Shown here: positions 44,148 to 56,143 of the stretch, piece after piece
Layout: every line of letters starts with the position of its first letter
Position numbering within the stretch: position 1 is the stretch's first letter
Source: Pseudogymnoascus destructans
Taxonomy: Eukaryota > Ascomycota > Leotiomycetes > Thelebolales > Thelebolaceae
Length of the DNA stretch: 64,000 nt
Direction: 5' to 3'
NCBI RefSeq assembly: GCF_001641265.1
Contig: NW_020167532.1
Span: 310,001 to 374,000, forward strand
Program-made: the position numbers and the translations under genes
Notes under the pieces: generated by a model
Databases searched by the model: none
What the model saw: only the letters and a program-made list of their open reading frames with translations
What the model was told of the DNA's origin: nothing

Positions 44148-47033
44148 ATGTCGCAGTCGCCCAGCAAGCAGCGCAAGTTGTCCCCCGAGGTGGGCGCGCC
44201 GAGCACACCGAGTCGCATTCCAGCACCTAGGGGAACCGGGAGGGCCACAACACCTGTTAGGAATACGCCGGGGGGAGGACCTTCTGCGTCGCCCAGTAAG
44301 GCTGGAGCGAGTGTGTCGCGACCACCTGCGCAGGTGGTGGAGGGGGATGTGGGGTCCCAAGCTGAAGAGGGCGTTGAGGTGCCGGGGATAATTGGCCAGG
44401 CAGGACAGACGGGGGAGGTAGAGGCGACAACACCCAGGGGAACGAGGAGGACACCGAGGGGTGGAATGACGTTCGCGCCGAGGAGGAGGTCGCAGTCGCC
44501 GCAGAAACAGGATCCGAAGACCTCGACTCCGGCGGGTGGGAATAATGAGCAAAATCCGTTTCAGAAGAAGGGGTTGAAACGATCGCCTATATCGACCGCG
44601 GACACTGCTGGGGGGACGGATGAGCAGTATCCGTTTCAGAAGAAGGGGGGGCTACGACGATCGCCTATACCGGAGACGGGTGCTGCTGAGGTTGTGCCGC
44701 AGATGGGGAAGACACAGGAAGGGCCGGTGGTGGCTAGGCCTACGACGCAATCGACTACGCCACAGTCGATTCCGCCAGCGCCTGCGGTGACTGCTGAGAT
44801 TGTGGACCCTTTCAAAAAGGGTGGGCTGCGTCGGTCGGATGTCGCTTCTCCTGCGCCTGCAGTTCCTGCAGTGCCAATTGAACCGACCGAGCCTACGGAT
44901 CCCTTCAAGAAGAGCGGATTACGCCGTTCGGATATTGCTTCCCCGGCACCTGCAGCACCTGCAGCGACTGTGGCGACTGTAGCGCCTGTCGCGCCTGTAG
45001 CTCCCACCGAGCCTACGGATCCCTTCAAAAAGGGCGGACTACGCCGGTCGGGCATTGCTTCCCCAGCACCCGCAGCTCCTGCAGCATCTACAGCACCACC
45101 CACCGAGCCTACCAAGCCTACCAATCCATTTAAAAAGAGCGGACTACGCCGGTCAGACGTTGCTTCTCCTGCCGCTGTAGTGGCTGCAGCGCCCACCGAA
45201 CCCACAGAGCCTACCAACCCTTTTAAAAAGAGCGGATTGCGTCGGTCAGACGTTGCTTCCCCGGCACCCGTGGCGCCCACGGAGCCTGCTGACCCGTTCA
45301 AAAAAGGTGGACTACGCCGATCAAACGTTGCCCCTACGGCGCCTACAAATAATACACCCGCTGAGAACGCGCCTACAGAGGAAACACCTACCGAGAACAC
45401 ACGCACAGAGAGAGCAGTCACTGAGGAAACACACCCAAATACACAGAGCACCGCACCCCTCAATGCTCCGGTTCAAGAATCAGCGCCAGAGCCACAACCA
45501 CAACCGCAGTCACAGCCAGAACCTCAAGTAGAACTCGAACCGGAGCCAGAACTCCCCCCAACGCCAACCCAACTTGGCATCCCCGATCCTGTCGTAACCA
45601 CCGAACCAACAGGAATCCACAATACGCCCAGCAAGCGCCCCAAGCGCCCCAGGAGCACAACTCTCAAATCCTCACCCCTCAAACCCCGCGATCCTCTACC
45701 CACCCAGCCAGTACCAGCAACAGTAGCGGCAACAGCCTCATCATCAGCCTCAGCACCCCCTCTTTCCGCCTTCCCATTAAAAAACAAAACAAAACCAACA
45801 ACAACAACAACAACAGCCACCTCCGAACCCCCCCCCAAACGCCGCAAATCATCCCCCCCTCCCTCCCGCAACCTCTTACCCCCCGACCCACACGCAGCCA
45901 AAAAACGCCGCCGCGCTGCCCTCCTCGCCGAAGTAGCCCAGCTCGAAGCAGACCTCGTCCTCGCCGAAGCCGAGAACGCGCGGATCCGCCGCCACCACGA
46001 GGCTGGACGGCGGGATGTCCCCGCGCCGAAGAACGAGGATGCGATTTTTGACCTCCTTCTCAGGGCTACGCGGCCGAGGGTGGCTGGGGGGGGGGAGGAG
46101 AGGCCGAGGAAGAAGAGCGTTATGATAAATGTTGGTGCGTTTTTGCCGTTTGCGAAGAAAAGGAGGCCGGTGGTGAGCAAAGAGGTGGTGGTGAAGGAGG
46201 GGGGGCTGCCGTCGTATGGTCCGGTGGAGGTGGAGGATCCGATGGCGTATCTTTCTGTCTTCTCGCCGCTGGGGTTTACGTCTACGACTACGATTTTGGC
46301 CTCTGTGGGCGAGTCCGGGGCGGTGTTGCAGCGACGCGATGTTGTGGCGAAGGCGCGGGGGGGGTTGTTTCATGCGCGCGTGGGGGTGGTGGTTGATACG
46401 GCGTCGTTGGCGGTTGTGGGCGTGGATGTGGATGGGCTGGATGGGAATGCGGAGCCGGAGATTGGGGGGTGGATGAGGGAGAGGGCGGGGGAGGGGATGT
46501 TGGGTCGCGATGTGAATGCGGTGTTTTATGGGATGGGGCAGTGGGTTGAGGGGGCGGCGAAGAGGGCGAGGTTTTGGTGCCAGATTGGAGAGGAGTTTGG
46601 GTGTGGGGGTGGGAAGGGGAAGATGAAGGAGAAGGAGAAGAGGAGCAAGGGGAAGGGTAGGGAGGGGGAGGATGTGGAGCTGGATGAGGGAGTGGGCGCG
46701 GGGAAGTGGACGGCGAAGGATCTGCTACCGCACATGAGACGGACGGCACTCGTGCTGCCGGTTGAGGACGTGGAGGTCACGGTGGAGTGGCGCATCGCGC
46801 TCGACTGGACGGGTGAGGCGGAACATGCTATCTCGGCGTCGGCGCGGGTGCCGCGGGGCTGTAAGTTCCATTCTATCTTGACAATGGGTTGTGAGTGTTA
46901 CTAACGAGATGCAGGGCATGAGCAGGATGAGCGGCGCAGTCTGACGAGGCTGCCGGAGATGTTTCGGAAGCTGGTAGAGAGCCGCGGACCGGTGGTGGCG
47001 GTGAGGACTGTTGTAGCTGGGTTGCTGGGTTGA
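44148..47033 (+). CDS. Nuclear-type protein with PFKKxGLRRSD repeats and conserved C-terminal domain
   Basis: Two exons, 44148-46860 and 46915-47033 (943 aa); the 54-bp intron has a GTAAGT donor and TACTAAC branch. The N-terminal half is basic and Pro/Ala/Thr-rich, with eight copies of a motif of the type (D/N)PFKKSGLRRSD(V/I)ASPAP, the first two being PFQKK variants. After a Glu/Pro/Gln-rich region comes a coiled coil (RRRAALLAEVAQLEADLVLA) and a conserved domain: MINVGAFLPF, YLSVFSPLGFTSTTT, LFHARVGVVVDTASLAVVGV, NAVFYGMGQWVEGAAKRARF, VEVTVEWRIALDWTGEAEH, ending in RGWHEQDERRSLTRLPEMF. I have a sense of similar uncharacterised proteins in other filamentous fungi. A kinetochore CENP-O/Mcm21-like role is possible from the coiled coil plus C-terminal domain layout, but I cannot confirm it. 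Confidence 0.7.
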
Positions 47034-47346
47034 TGGGGGCGATTGAATGGGGTTATGTGGTATGTGGTATGGTTGTACGGTATAGGAGGGGATATGAGAG
47101 GGGTGTAATACTGTAGTGCACGATTATGATAATGATACCCGTTTACCCATCCTCCATTCATCGCGCCTCACCGCGCTCCTTGTAATCGTACAACTCTCAG
47201 ATCTATTTATATATGCGCTACATGATATTATGAACTCCCACCCCACTACCGGCTTTTCCCCTGCCAAACCGCAGTCCGCAATCCGCATATGCATTACCCC
47301 CTCTCCCCTGCCTGCCATCCCATCCCATATTCTCGCCGCATAAGCG
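47034..47346. other. Short spacer between convergent genes
   Basis: 313 bp containing the 3' ends of the repeat protein and DPM3 genes. Nothing else recognised. Confidence 0.45.
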
Positions 47347-47764
47347 CTAATCCACATCCACCCCCTTCTTCCTCAGATCCGCGCGGGCCTCATCGATCTC
47401 GAGCATCAGCTCTGCGTGCGCGGCGGGGACATCGTTGAAGGTGAAGACGCCGAGGCCGAGCTTGAAGAGGAGGTAGGAGCCGAAGGTGACGAGGACCCAG
47501 AAGGGGAGCTGTGCGCTGGGTGTTAGCTTGTGTTCCTGGTCTTGGGAGGTGGACGGAGGGGGGGGACGTACGACGGGGATGATGTCGGATTGGATTAGTG
47601 CTGGGAGAGGAACAAGTTCGAGGTAGAGGGAGAGATAGAGCTGCGGCGTGTTAGTGAGGTCTTCTTGGTCTGCATGTCTGCAACGGAGGGGGTTGGGGGC
47701 GGGGAGGGGGACGTACGGAGGAGACCAGGAGGGCGAGGGAGATTGTTTGTTGTGCCTTCGTCAT
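47347..47764 (-). CDS. DPM3: Dolichol-phosphate mannosyltransferase subunit 3 (DPM3)
   Basis: Three small exons on the minus strand: 47764-47717, 47640-47572 and 47508-47347 (92 aa). Both introns start GTACGT and all junctions are in phase 0. The product starts MTKAQQTISLALLVSSLYLS, has two membrane helices (residues ~7-25 and ~40-60; LPFWVLVTFGSYLLFKLGLG) and then the conserved FTFNDVPAAHAELMLEIDEA with ARADLRKKGVDVD at the end. Size, topology and the final coiled coil match DPM3. This ER membrane protein anchors the catalytic subunit DPM1 for synthesis of Dol-P-Man, the donor for N-glycan, GPI and O-mannosyl precursors. The exons are too short to be found as one frame. Confidence 0.92.
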
Positions 47765-49377
47765 GATTGCTATGGGTGTGTGCGTCCGGCTGTGCGATGA
47801 CGCGTGGAAATGGTGGCTGTGGGGGAGCTGCGAGCTTATTGCCTTTGTTGGCGTTGATGCCTTTTGTTTTCTTGGGGATTCTTGGGAGGGAAGGGCGTTC
47901 AAGGGCGAGAGCTGTCCTTGGGAATTGCCCGATTGGGGACTAGGGATATTTGGGACGCGTGAGTGGTTGATTGGCACGTGACTGGCTCGCTGTTTTACGA
48001 GGTACGAGTAGCGTGCACGGCCCTCCTACCAAACATGACGGACAGTGCTGTTTAGTCAGCAATTACGTAACTCAGTCACGAGTTCTAGTATACGGACACT
48101 TAGCCGGCTGCATTCATTTTGTTGTGTTGGTGGCCATCTTCTTGGTCTTGTCTGCCTTATTATTGAATTCAACTACCTAGGGGTGGACATGACATCTAGG
48201 GATATTAAAGCCAGCTAAGACCAAGTTGATATCAGGGAAGAGTGGTAGTTGGAGTAAGGTAGGAAGACATTGTAATTGGTGATAGTTGAAGTAAGAGTTG
48301 AAGAAGTTGATATTATAAGAAGAAAGGAAAGGCACGAAGAGGAATAAGGTAAGCAGAAACAGGGGTATTCTTACTATGAATCACTTCTTATAAGTGATTC
48401 ATTTCTACTATTATGAATCTTACTGTACTATGAATCACTTTCTTTATCAATTTGGCCCGTTTCATGTCGGGTTTGCTTACGTAACCGCTTACAAATCCAG
48501 AGCTTTCGCTTAGTATTCGGACGCCGCCGGTGTCCGAATACTGGAACTCGTTGGGGCTGTGCTTGCAGGATATTATGTAATCCATCCATTGAGTTTCCCA
48601 ACTTATGAGTTTAGTGATTATTGTCTGGGAGGGTTGTGAGGTATCATACGCAGTCTACAAGGCAATTCGAAGAGGCAGGTATTATTTAATTCTCGGGCCT
48701 TCTCACCCCTTATATGTGGTATGCACGCACGTGTGAGAGTGTGTATGAACCCCACCATGTAAAGAAGCTTATCTCCCACAATCAGACCAAAATGAACAAA
48801 AAAAAGGACCAAACGGTCTAGATAAAATAAATCAATTTAAGTAATAGCGTGTAAATAATGGCAAAAAACGGGGCATTATCTGACGATTTTTCTGTATTCC
48901 CTGTATTTTATTTGGAATAGTCCTGCGCATTCTTGGCCGTCTTATCGTTTCCAGACGTCTTCTCTGCAGTTGTCTGGGGGTAGACCTCGCAATAGTTAAA
49001 TTGATTTTACTGACCTAAGCAACGTCCACACAACTTCCTTCTCCCATTCTTACCCCCCCTCCCCCTCCAACAAACTTACAACAACCTCTGTACAAATTCC
49101 CCGTTTTGGCAATATAATACCCACGTATATACTCCACACCTGTCCCCGCTTAGGGCCTGTTGCAGTCAGACATCCGCGACCGACCTTACTGTACCCACCA
49201 CACTGGGTTCGCTTCTCACTTCCTGTCAGTGCTTACCAAAAGGCGGTCATCGTGGCGCAGCTCCCAGACTTGCAGCTTCCAGCAAGGCTGTGTTCCTGGC
49301 GGTCCAACTGGAGCGCTCGATCTTCGTTGCACGGTCTCCACGCCAGACTTGGTCCGCCGCTGTCCCACTGAAACTGA
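47765..49377. other. Gene-free 1.6 kb with palindromic transposon-like motif
   Basis: DPM3 promoter at the left, SmgGDS-like 5' region at the right. Middle part (48180-48850) is AT-rich with the inverted repeat AAGTGATTCAT/ATGAATCACTT near 48375-48450. No gene is recognised. Confidence 0.5.
48511..48546 (+). repeat. Palindrome shared with the transposon island
   Basis: GTATTCGGAC...GGTGTCCGAATAC followed by TGGAACTC. The same layout, GTATCCGGACACC GGTGTCCGTATAC + TGGAACTC, occurs at 14371-14404 just after the pogo element. It may be a pair of transposon ends, or an excision scar. Confidence 0.6.
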
Positions 49378-51983
49378 ATGGGCGGTGACACGAGCCAGGC
49401 GGCCCCCAGCAGCATGCATGGATATGATGCCGGAATGGTTGGGGACATGGCTGGAATTTTGAGGCCCTCCAGTACTTATGCGGCTGCCAATACCAATGCG
49501 CCCTCTCCGTTTGCCATATACCTCGCCGAAGACGAGTCCTTGCAGGCTGGAAACCAGCAAGACCAGGAACCAGATGCTCTGATGGATGCTGTTTTGAGGC
49601 TGTTCTCGTTGGACGAGAGTGATCCGCTGGCAAATGGAGGGGATGAGGATGAGGAGGAGGATGTACTGGTGGATTTGGCGGACCAGCAGCTGAGGACTGA
49701 CCGCTTGAGGGGCATCACGTTGTCTTTGGACCAGCTATGGTGGTCTGGTCAAGTATACATGGCAGCAGCGGCGGAAAAGCTTGCAGATGGAAGCAGAGAT
49801 TGTAAGTTGTATTCCTTATCAGTCAAGGGAGTTTTGCGGTCCGTATTGGATCTAGATGACCTGTCTGGCGCTTTCTAATTCCAAGAAATGATTGCCCTCG
49901 TCCACACACTAACTCTTGCTTATAGACCGCTGGAGGATACCAATGGGAAACTCCGGTCTCGTGGACGCCTTCTTGATGATAGTGGCCACAGAAGGCATTC
50001 AAAATTCCCTCATGATCCATGTTTTAAGGTTAATCGGAAACACGTGTGCGGACACAGGTATGTGACACTAAAACCCCTACACTCCCTTGCTAACTAATAC
50101 TCTTAAGATGAGAATAGAGCAAGGGTTGTCTCAAGAGGCTCCTTGCAAGCGATAATAGCGTTGCTCAAAGATAAAAGCCTTGTTCCCTTCGTGGCGCCAG
50201 TGCTATTTAATATATGCTTTGATTATGGTATGTGGTTGTCTAACCTCTACCTATATCTTGCTAAGTCGTATTAGGACCTGCACAAAAACAAGCATCAGAA
50301 TTCAACCTGAGCAAAGCTCTCGTCCAGTTTATCTCGGATCCATATTTCGAAGAACACAGGCCATTTTTAGGCTATGCGTGTAAACTTCTAGACATGGTAG
50401 TCGTACAACGTAAGACAAGTCTCCCCTATTGGATATAAACATTGCTAACCCAAAAAGCCAATGAACCTTCACTCGCGCCTGAAAACACGGTTGAGGTTCT
50501 GTTGAATCTAGCTGTATCAGGGAAGTCACCTCTAGACCTGGAAGACTTTATTAGCGTTGTTAGCTCAGCTACGAAATACCTCCAACATGCTCGCTTCCAA
50601 GTCGCGCTGTGCAATTCAATGGCATTATATGCGGCCCTTAGGCTAGTACTTTTATCTTATACCCGGCTTGAGGATAGTATGGGCGAAGCGGCCGCCCCAG
50701 ATGAAGAAGACACCAATCGTCTCGCTGTATGGAGGACTGAGATGAATCAGGTCCTCTCAGACATATCGGCACTGCCCGAATTCGCTGCGAGGTGCCCCGT
50801 AAACTCGACCATGTCTAGCTACTTAAGGAAATGGCTGTCGTCGCCGCAACTCCAACTGCAAGTCTGCGCTTGCATAATGCTCGGCAACCTCGCACGCTCA
50901 GACGAAGTATGCGAGGAGTTTGTCCAAAAGAGCCGCATCCACAAACCCCTAATGGACATCCTCACCACAGCAACCGACTCCCAAGTCCTCTACGCCGCCA
51001 TCGGCTTTCTCAAAAACCTCGCCCTCCCCGCCCGCAACAAGGTCGAGCTAGGCAACGCCGACCTCATCGAGATCCTACCCCGCCTCTGGGCCATGGACAC
51101 GCTACCCCAGATCCAATACTCTGCGATCAGCCTAGCGCGCCAACTCCTGATCGGCAACTTCGCCAACGTCCTTCGCATCTCCGCCCCCCTCTCCGCCGAC
51201 CCGGACTCCCCTGCCAACGAGAAATCCCGCCTCTCAGTCCTCATCTCCATCTTCGGGCGCAGCGACGCCGAGCCCGTGCGTATGGAGATTGCTCGCGCCC
51301 TCGCCGCCGTATGTCGCGTGCTCGCCGCGCGCACACCTGCGCCTGGCACCGACGCAGTGACCCTCCAGACGCGGCGCCGTGAGCTCTTCGAGCGTCACCG
51401 TGATATCGGAACGCCTCTTAGCTTCCTGGTGTCGCAGACTAAGTGGCCCGTCGTGCGCAGTGAGGGTTGGTTTGTGCTGGCGCTGCTGGCGCGCACAGAG
51501 GAGGGCGTTCAGTGCGTGGCGGATATTATGCATGAGATTGATGTGTTTACGCCGCTGATGGATCTCATGACGGGTAAGACCTTTATTGAGCGCATGTCCT
51601 CGCCTATGACTTCGCCAACGCCAACGGAGGCGACGAGCTTGTTGCTTGCGGAGTTGATGGCTGCGAAGTCGGACGGTGCGGGTGCGACTGCGGGAGGAGC
51701 TGCGCCGACAGGTACCATGAGGGAGGCGGAAATGGCGAGGATTGATCGCGAAAATGCGCTTGTGCTTGTTAGCGAGCTGTTGCGGCGACGGGGGTCGACG
51801 ATGGCGTTTATGCGGCGCATTGCGTTTGAAGAACTCCTGCAGGACGGTGGGAGCTTGCATGTCGAAAATCTAGCGGCAGAGGCAGCGCTGCCGCCGCCGG
51901 TGCCGTTGACGCAGACAAGTAGCGAAAGTTCATTTATGATGGATAGTGTGATTGGTGATGGCAACCATGAGATGTTTAACTGA
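49378..51983 (+). CDS. SmgGDS (RAP1GDS1)-like armadillo-repeat protein
   Basis: Five exons: 49378-49801, 49926-50057, 50108-50227, 50275-50409 and 50458-51983 (778 aa); all introns GT-AG and the frame is continuous. The N-terminus is acidic (DEDEEEDVLVDL). From exon 2 on it is built of armadillo-type helical repeats: GLVDAFLMIVATEGIQNSLM, RVVSRGSLQAIIALLKDKSL, ENTVEVLLNLAVSGKSPLDL, CACIMLGNLARSDEVCEEFV, VLYAAIGFLKNLALPARNKV and SEGWFVLALLARTEEGVQC. The ACIMLGNLARSD unit is characteristic of the SmgGDS/vimar family. In animals these proteins are chaperones or exchange factors for prenylated small GTPases. In fungi the role is inferred. The start at 49378 is the first ATG of the frame. Confidence 0.83.
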
Positions 51984-52314
51984 GTGGTAGTGTGGAGGGT
52001 GGTAGTTTGGGCTATGTGCCTGGATGGTGGGATGACTGGGATAGATAAAAGGAGAAAAGAGGTTTACTTTAACGGGTATAATTGGGCACTCGACACTTAC
52101 CGTGGATTTCTTCACAAGATTAGAAATTGAAAAATAAACACAATTCTCAGAGCTATGATCTAGGACCATTCCAGCCAGTGGAACCAGATACGGTGGAATT
52201 CATGTTTTTGATTTCCCCGCCCTTCCTCGCTATATGCCACATATTGCCAATAGATTGATATCCCACACAACCTCCAAGCGCCAAACCCCAGCAATCCTAA
52301 CATATAAACAGGCA
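51984..52314. other. Spacer between convergent genes
   Basis: 331 bp with the 3' ends of the SmgGDS-like and TOF1 genes; nothing else recognised. Confidence 0.45.
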
Positions 52315-55300
52315 TTATTCCTCATCACTGCTATCCACCACAAACCCACCAAATGCCCTCCCTCTTGGCCGCCGCGGAGCAGGTATGTCCTCATCATCGT
52401 CATCATCAAGATCCACCATCCCAACGTCCTTCCCGCCAGCCGCGGGACTCCCCTCTCTACTCTCAACATCCTTGGTATCAAGCCTCGCCCGCTTCGCCAC
52501 TGAAGGCCGTGTATGCGGACTCGACAGCGGCGTTTCAGTCCCTATCTCCTCTCCCGACTCTACATCGACTGATCTCTTCCGACTCCCACTAGACGGCGGA
52601 CTCATAGCCACCACAGCATCCTCATCACTATCGCTCTCGTTCCCGGCAACCACGACCCGCACCTTAGGCTTCCTCTTCTCCACCCCGCTTGCCGGTGTGC
52701 CTATCGCCTCCGCGACCAACAGTCCCCTCCTTACTTTCGCCCTCGTCCTCTCCTCCTCAGCGAAGAACGCCTCGTCGCGCTCAGCATCACTCTCATCATC
52801 GCTATCATGTACAAACAGCTCGCTCTTGATCCTCCGCTGCTTCTCGAGGTCCTTCGCGCGGCGTGCTCGGTCCCTAGCCGCCAATTGCTCCTCGTCAAGC
52901 GCGTCGTCCTCGGTCCCACTGCGTCGGCGCTTCCGTCGCGTCTTCTTCAGCGCGGCGAAGGCATTGGATTTACTCATCGGTGTGGGTCCTCCGGCAGGGA
53001 AGAGTATTTCGGCATCGTCATCATCTATGCCGTTGTCTGATTCATCGTCAAAGGCTGCACGTCGTCTATTTTGGGCGGCAGAGACGCGCCGGATCTGCGC
53101 TTCCGCGTTGTACCCATTTTCAAAGGTAGGGGGATCAAACTCTGCGGCCTTGATTAGGGTGAGCGCTTCTTTGAGCTGGGCGGAGGAAAGGTCGGAGGGC
53201 ACAACCCAGGGGGTGTCGATGTCGTTTTTGTCACCGATGTGGCGAAGGCCGACGAGCGTCATTAGAAGGCGGAGGTAGCCATTCTTAAGCATGGCTGTCT
53301 TGCAAGTGGCATCGCTGGGTTTGGCAACTGTGTCTGTTAGAAGTGTTGGATATATGGTTTGTTAGGGGGTATATTACCTATTGATGGGGCTTTAGGGGGG
53401 TCTGCAGGCACGAGTGGGGTTTCGCCAGCATCGGTTTCGACGGACTGGATGGGCTTGTTCGCCCCCTCCCAGCTTCTGCGCTCTATCTCTGCATACGATA
53501 GTTGAGATTTGAGACACTCTAAAAGGTGACCCTCGTTACGGTCTAGCAACGCGCCAACAACAACGCCAATCTGCTGCTCCCACTCAAACCCAGGTTTGAC
53601 TTCCAGCTCCGCTGCCGCCCGAGCCTTGCTCTCAATGGTTTGCGTCTCATATCCATACTGGAAGAAGTTGGCAGTGTATGTTGTCTTCGAAAACAACATC
53701 TCGACAATAAGCTCGGGGTGTTCCTGGATCTTCTTCACACACTTCCGGAGAATGTGCCTCACTAGCTGGTCCCATTCCTTGAAAGTTTTCGAAGCTGGAT
53801 CAAGCCCTCCGGGTCCTTTGATAATCTTGTGCAGGAGATGGATAATGTCGACTCTGAAGAGCATGATGCTCATGTCCATCTTAAAGGCCACACGGTACAA
53901 AAAACGATGGGCCCTCTTCATCTGTTCTGGTTTTAACTCTTGGTAATAAGACGCCAATGTGACAAACGTGTCTATACAACCCTGGGTCAGAAATCTAGAC
54001 GAGAAGCGCTTGAAGTCGAATTTTCTTTCCCTAGATACCCGCTCCGCCTGAGCGTCATCATTGTCTGAGCCGTCGATTATTTCGTCGTCCGCGTCATCCT
54101 CTCCGGCGTCTATTGCCGCCTTCTTTTTCCTGCGGACTCGCCTCCGTGACCGTACCTGCAAGTCGGTATTTTGCTTCGAGTAATTTTCGAGGATGCGAAT
54201 ATAGACATGAGCCAGCTCAGTAGCGGCATCAAGATATCCGAATCCCTGATCTTTGAAAGTACGGATGATATTAGCAACCCGATCATGTGTTGTTTCTTCG
54301 TAAAATATACGAGCCAGGATATTCTCTGCAATCTCCTGGTCCTCGTCGAGCTTTGACTCGGACATTTCTTGGACAGTCAGCAGGATCTGCGTAAAGCATT
54401 TCATCGAAGCTTTTAGGTCGTCCCATGATTTATCCCCAAAATCCTTTTCCATTGCACGGTTCAAGGTGATAAACATCTCTTGGTTGAGGACGCCAGCCAC
54501 GAGCCCAAAGCTGTCATCGGTGTCTTTATCTGCTGCCTTCTTACTTTTCTGCGACTTCTTCGACTGTCGTCGCACGCGTTCGGCTTCCAGGAACCATGAG
54601 ACAAGGTAAAAGAACTGGCGTGGGTGGTATTCGAGGATGCGCTCCGCCTGTCGATCAATTGCCTTTCGTACATTCTGGAAGAGCGGATTGAACCCTGAGT
54701 CAAGGAAATCTTTCACGAATGTTTTGAGGTTATTGCTGGCTCGCTGGCTAAGTTTCTCTGGAGCATCAAAATCCATGGGCCCCTTTACTTCCCTTGGTGC
54801 GCGCGTTGGCGGTTTGAACTTCTTATTCTTATCCATCTTGTCAAGACTCCGGGCGGTGTTCAATAGGGCATCCTGGCCAATGACCGTAGACATCTTTCCG
54901 TCGTCCCGTTTAACCCACAACATTGTGCCAAATCTACTGTGTCTTGTCGGGGCTGTCCTCGCATTTGCTCTCCTCATCCCCGCTTCCTGAGTGAGTAACT
55001 TCGCCAGCTCGTCGTCCTTGTGGTTGTCTAACTGCTTCTCGTTCATGAACAAGGTTTCAATGTCTACGCCTTTGATTAAATGAAAGAGTATTTCCATAAC
55101 GACGACGTCCTGGGTATTGAAATCCTCCCCCATAGATGAGCAGAGCGCTAGAAGCAGATGGAGAATATCCTGGTAATCGAATGCGTCGATTATTGCTGAC
55201 CGCGAGATTTCTATTTCATCTCCATCGTATTGGACGCCCGGGGGGGGGGCTATCATGGTGATATTCCGTAGTAGATAGAGGACCATTCTGATCACATTCT

Positions 55301-55875
55301 CATCTCGGGTGCTGCGATCTTTCAAAGCGACGGCCATGGAAGGTAACGCAACCCGGGTTACGGTATGTAGAATCCGCGCCCCATCGTAGTTGACTATCGA
55401 GCGCTTGTAGCCCAATTGAGCGAGTTGGAGGAACGGAATATGGCGATGGTGATTCACCGTCATCTCAACCCCCTTATCCAACGGCCACGTCAACGGTACG
55501 AGAAGTTCCACGCATGCGAGCGCTATCCGCGACTTTATCTTGTTGTCGGTTTCGTTTTCGGGCCAAGCTGCCAGGATCTGGAGCAGGTCGCCGCCCACCA
55601 AGTTCAACTCTGCGAGACATCGTGCCACATCCAGTCGATTCGCCTTTTCGTCATATAGCTTCAACCATCGTTTTATATCCCGCAAACAGGCAAGAGCATC
55701 ATCTCCTAGCACATAGCGTCCATCCTCGTCCGAACCGCTGCCGCCAAGCTGCAAAGCCTATTAGTGAAAGCTATGGTGGGCGGAATGCGTATAAACATAC
55801 CGCTGTAACAAGACTGGAGACGTAAGCCTGAACTTCAGGATCTACGACCGCCTTTGAGCCGTCGGCCAACTCCAT
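52315..55875 (-). CDS. TOF1: Replication-fork protection protein TOF1 (TIMELESS/Swi1)
   Basis: Three exons: 55875-55801, 55748-53378 and 53333-52315 (1154 aa). The first exon encodes MELADGSKAVVDPEVQAYVS and joins SLVTALGGSGSDEDG. The TIMELESS domain follows: LGDDALACLRDIKRWLKLYD, VARCLAELNLVGGDLLQIL, LPSMAVALKDRSTRDENVI and MVLYLLRNITMIAPP. The middle has the conserved FNPLFQNVRKAIDRQAERIL, ATELAHVYIRILENYSKQN and a basic RSRRRVRRKKKAA stretch. The C-terminus is long, acidic and Ser-rich, ending GFVVDSSDEE. TOF1 with CSM3 forms the fork-protection complex that couples helicase and polymerase, enforces replication pausing and mediates S-phase checkpoint signalling. Length and domain order are normal for Pezizomycotina. 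Confidence 0.93.
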
Positions 55876-56143
55876 TGCTGGGTTTATTCGTTGAATTATC
55901 ACGACCCTCACATTTCTGATGCTCTTTACGCGTATCCGAATTGGGTAGACGCGACGTGAACGCGGGGCGGCTTATCGGAGAAACTTAGGCGCCGACATCG
56001 GATAAACCTTGCGGGAACAGACCTCAGGATCACGGGTAGCCTCGGAGGAGGGTAACTGCCTATGATATCAATTCTTGGTTTTCAGCTTCATTCCCCAAAA
56101 TTTCCTTCAACGTTAGCACTATTGTTTGTGCATCTTAATTACT
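55876..56143. promoter_or_regulatory. Divergent promoter region TOF1 / HAD
   Basis: A 268-bp spacer between two divergent start codons. It contains ACGCGA and ACGCGG sequences (55950-55965) that resemble MCB-like G1/S elements (ACGCG). This would suit TOF1, but short matches occur by chance. Confidence 0.4.

Noticed and set aside
44636..46373. Long minus-strand frames (up to 275 codons) with Gly/Val/Ser repeats
   Set aside because: They mirror the PFKK repeat array and the Pro/Ala-rich region of the plus-strand gene, which has spliced, conserved ends.
52385..53278. 297-codon Ser-rich plus-strand frame
   Set aside because: Antisense of the acidic TOF1 C-terminus; Ser run arises from opposite-strand GAT/GAG codons.
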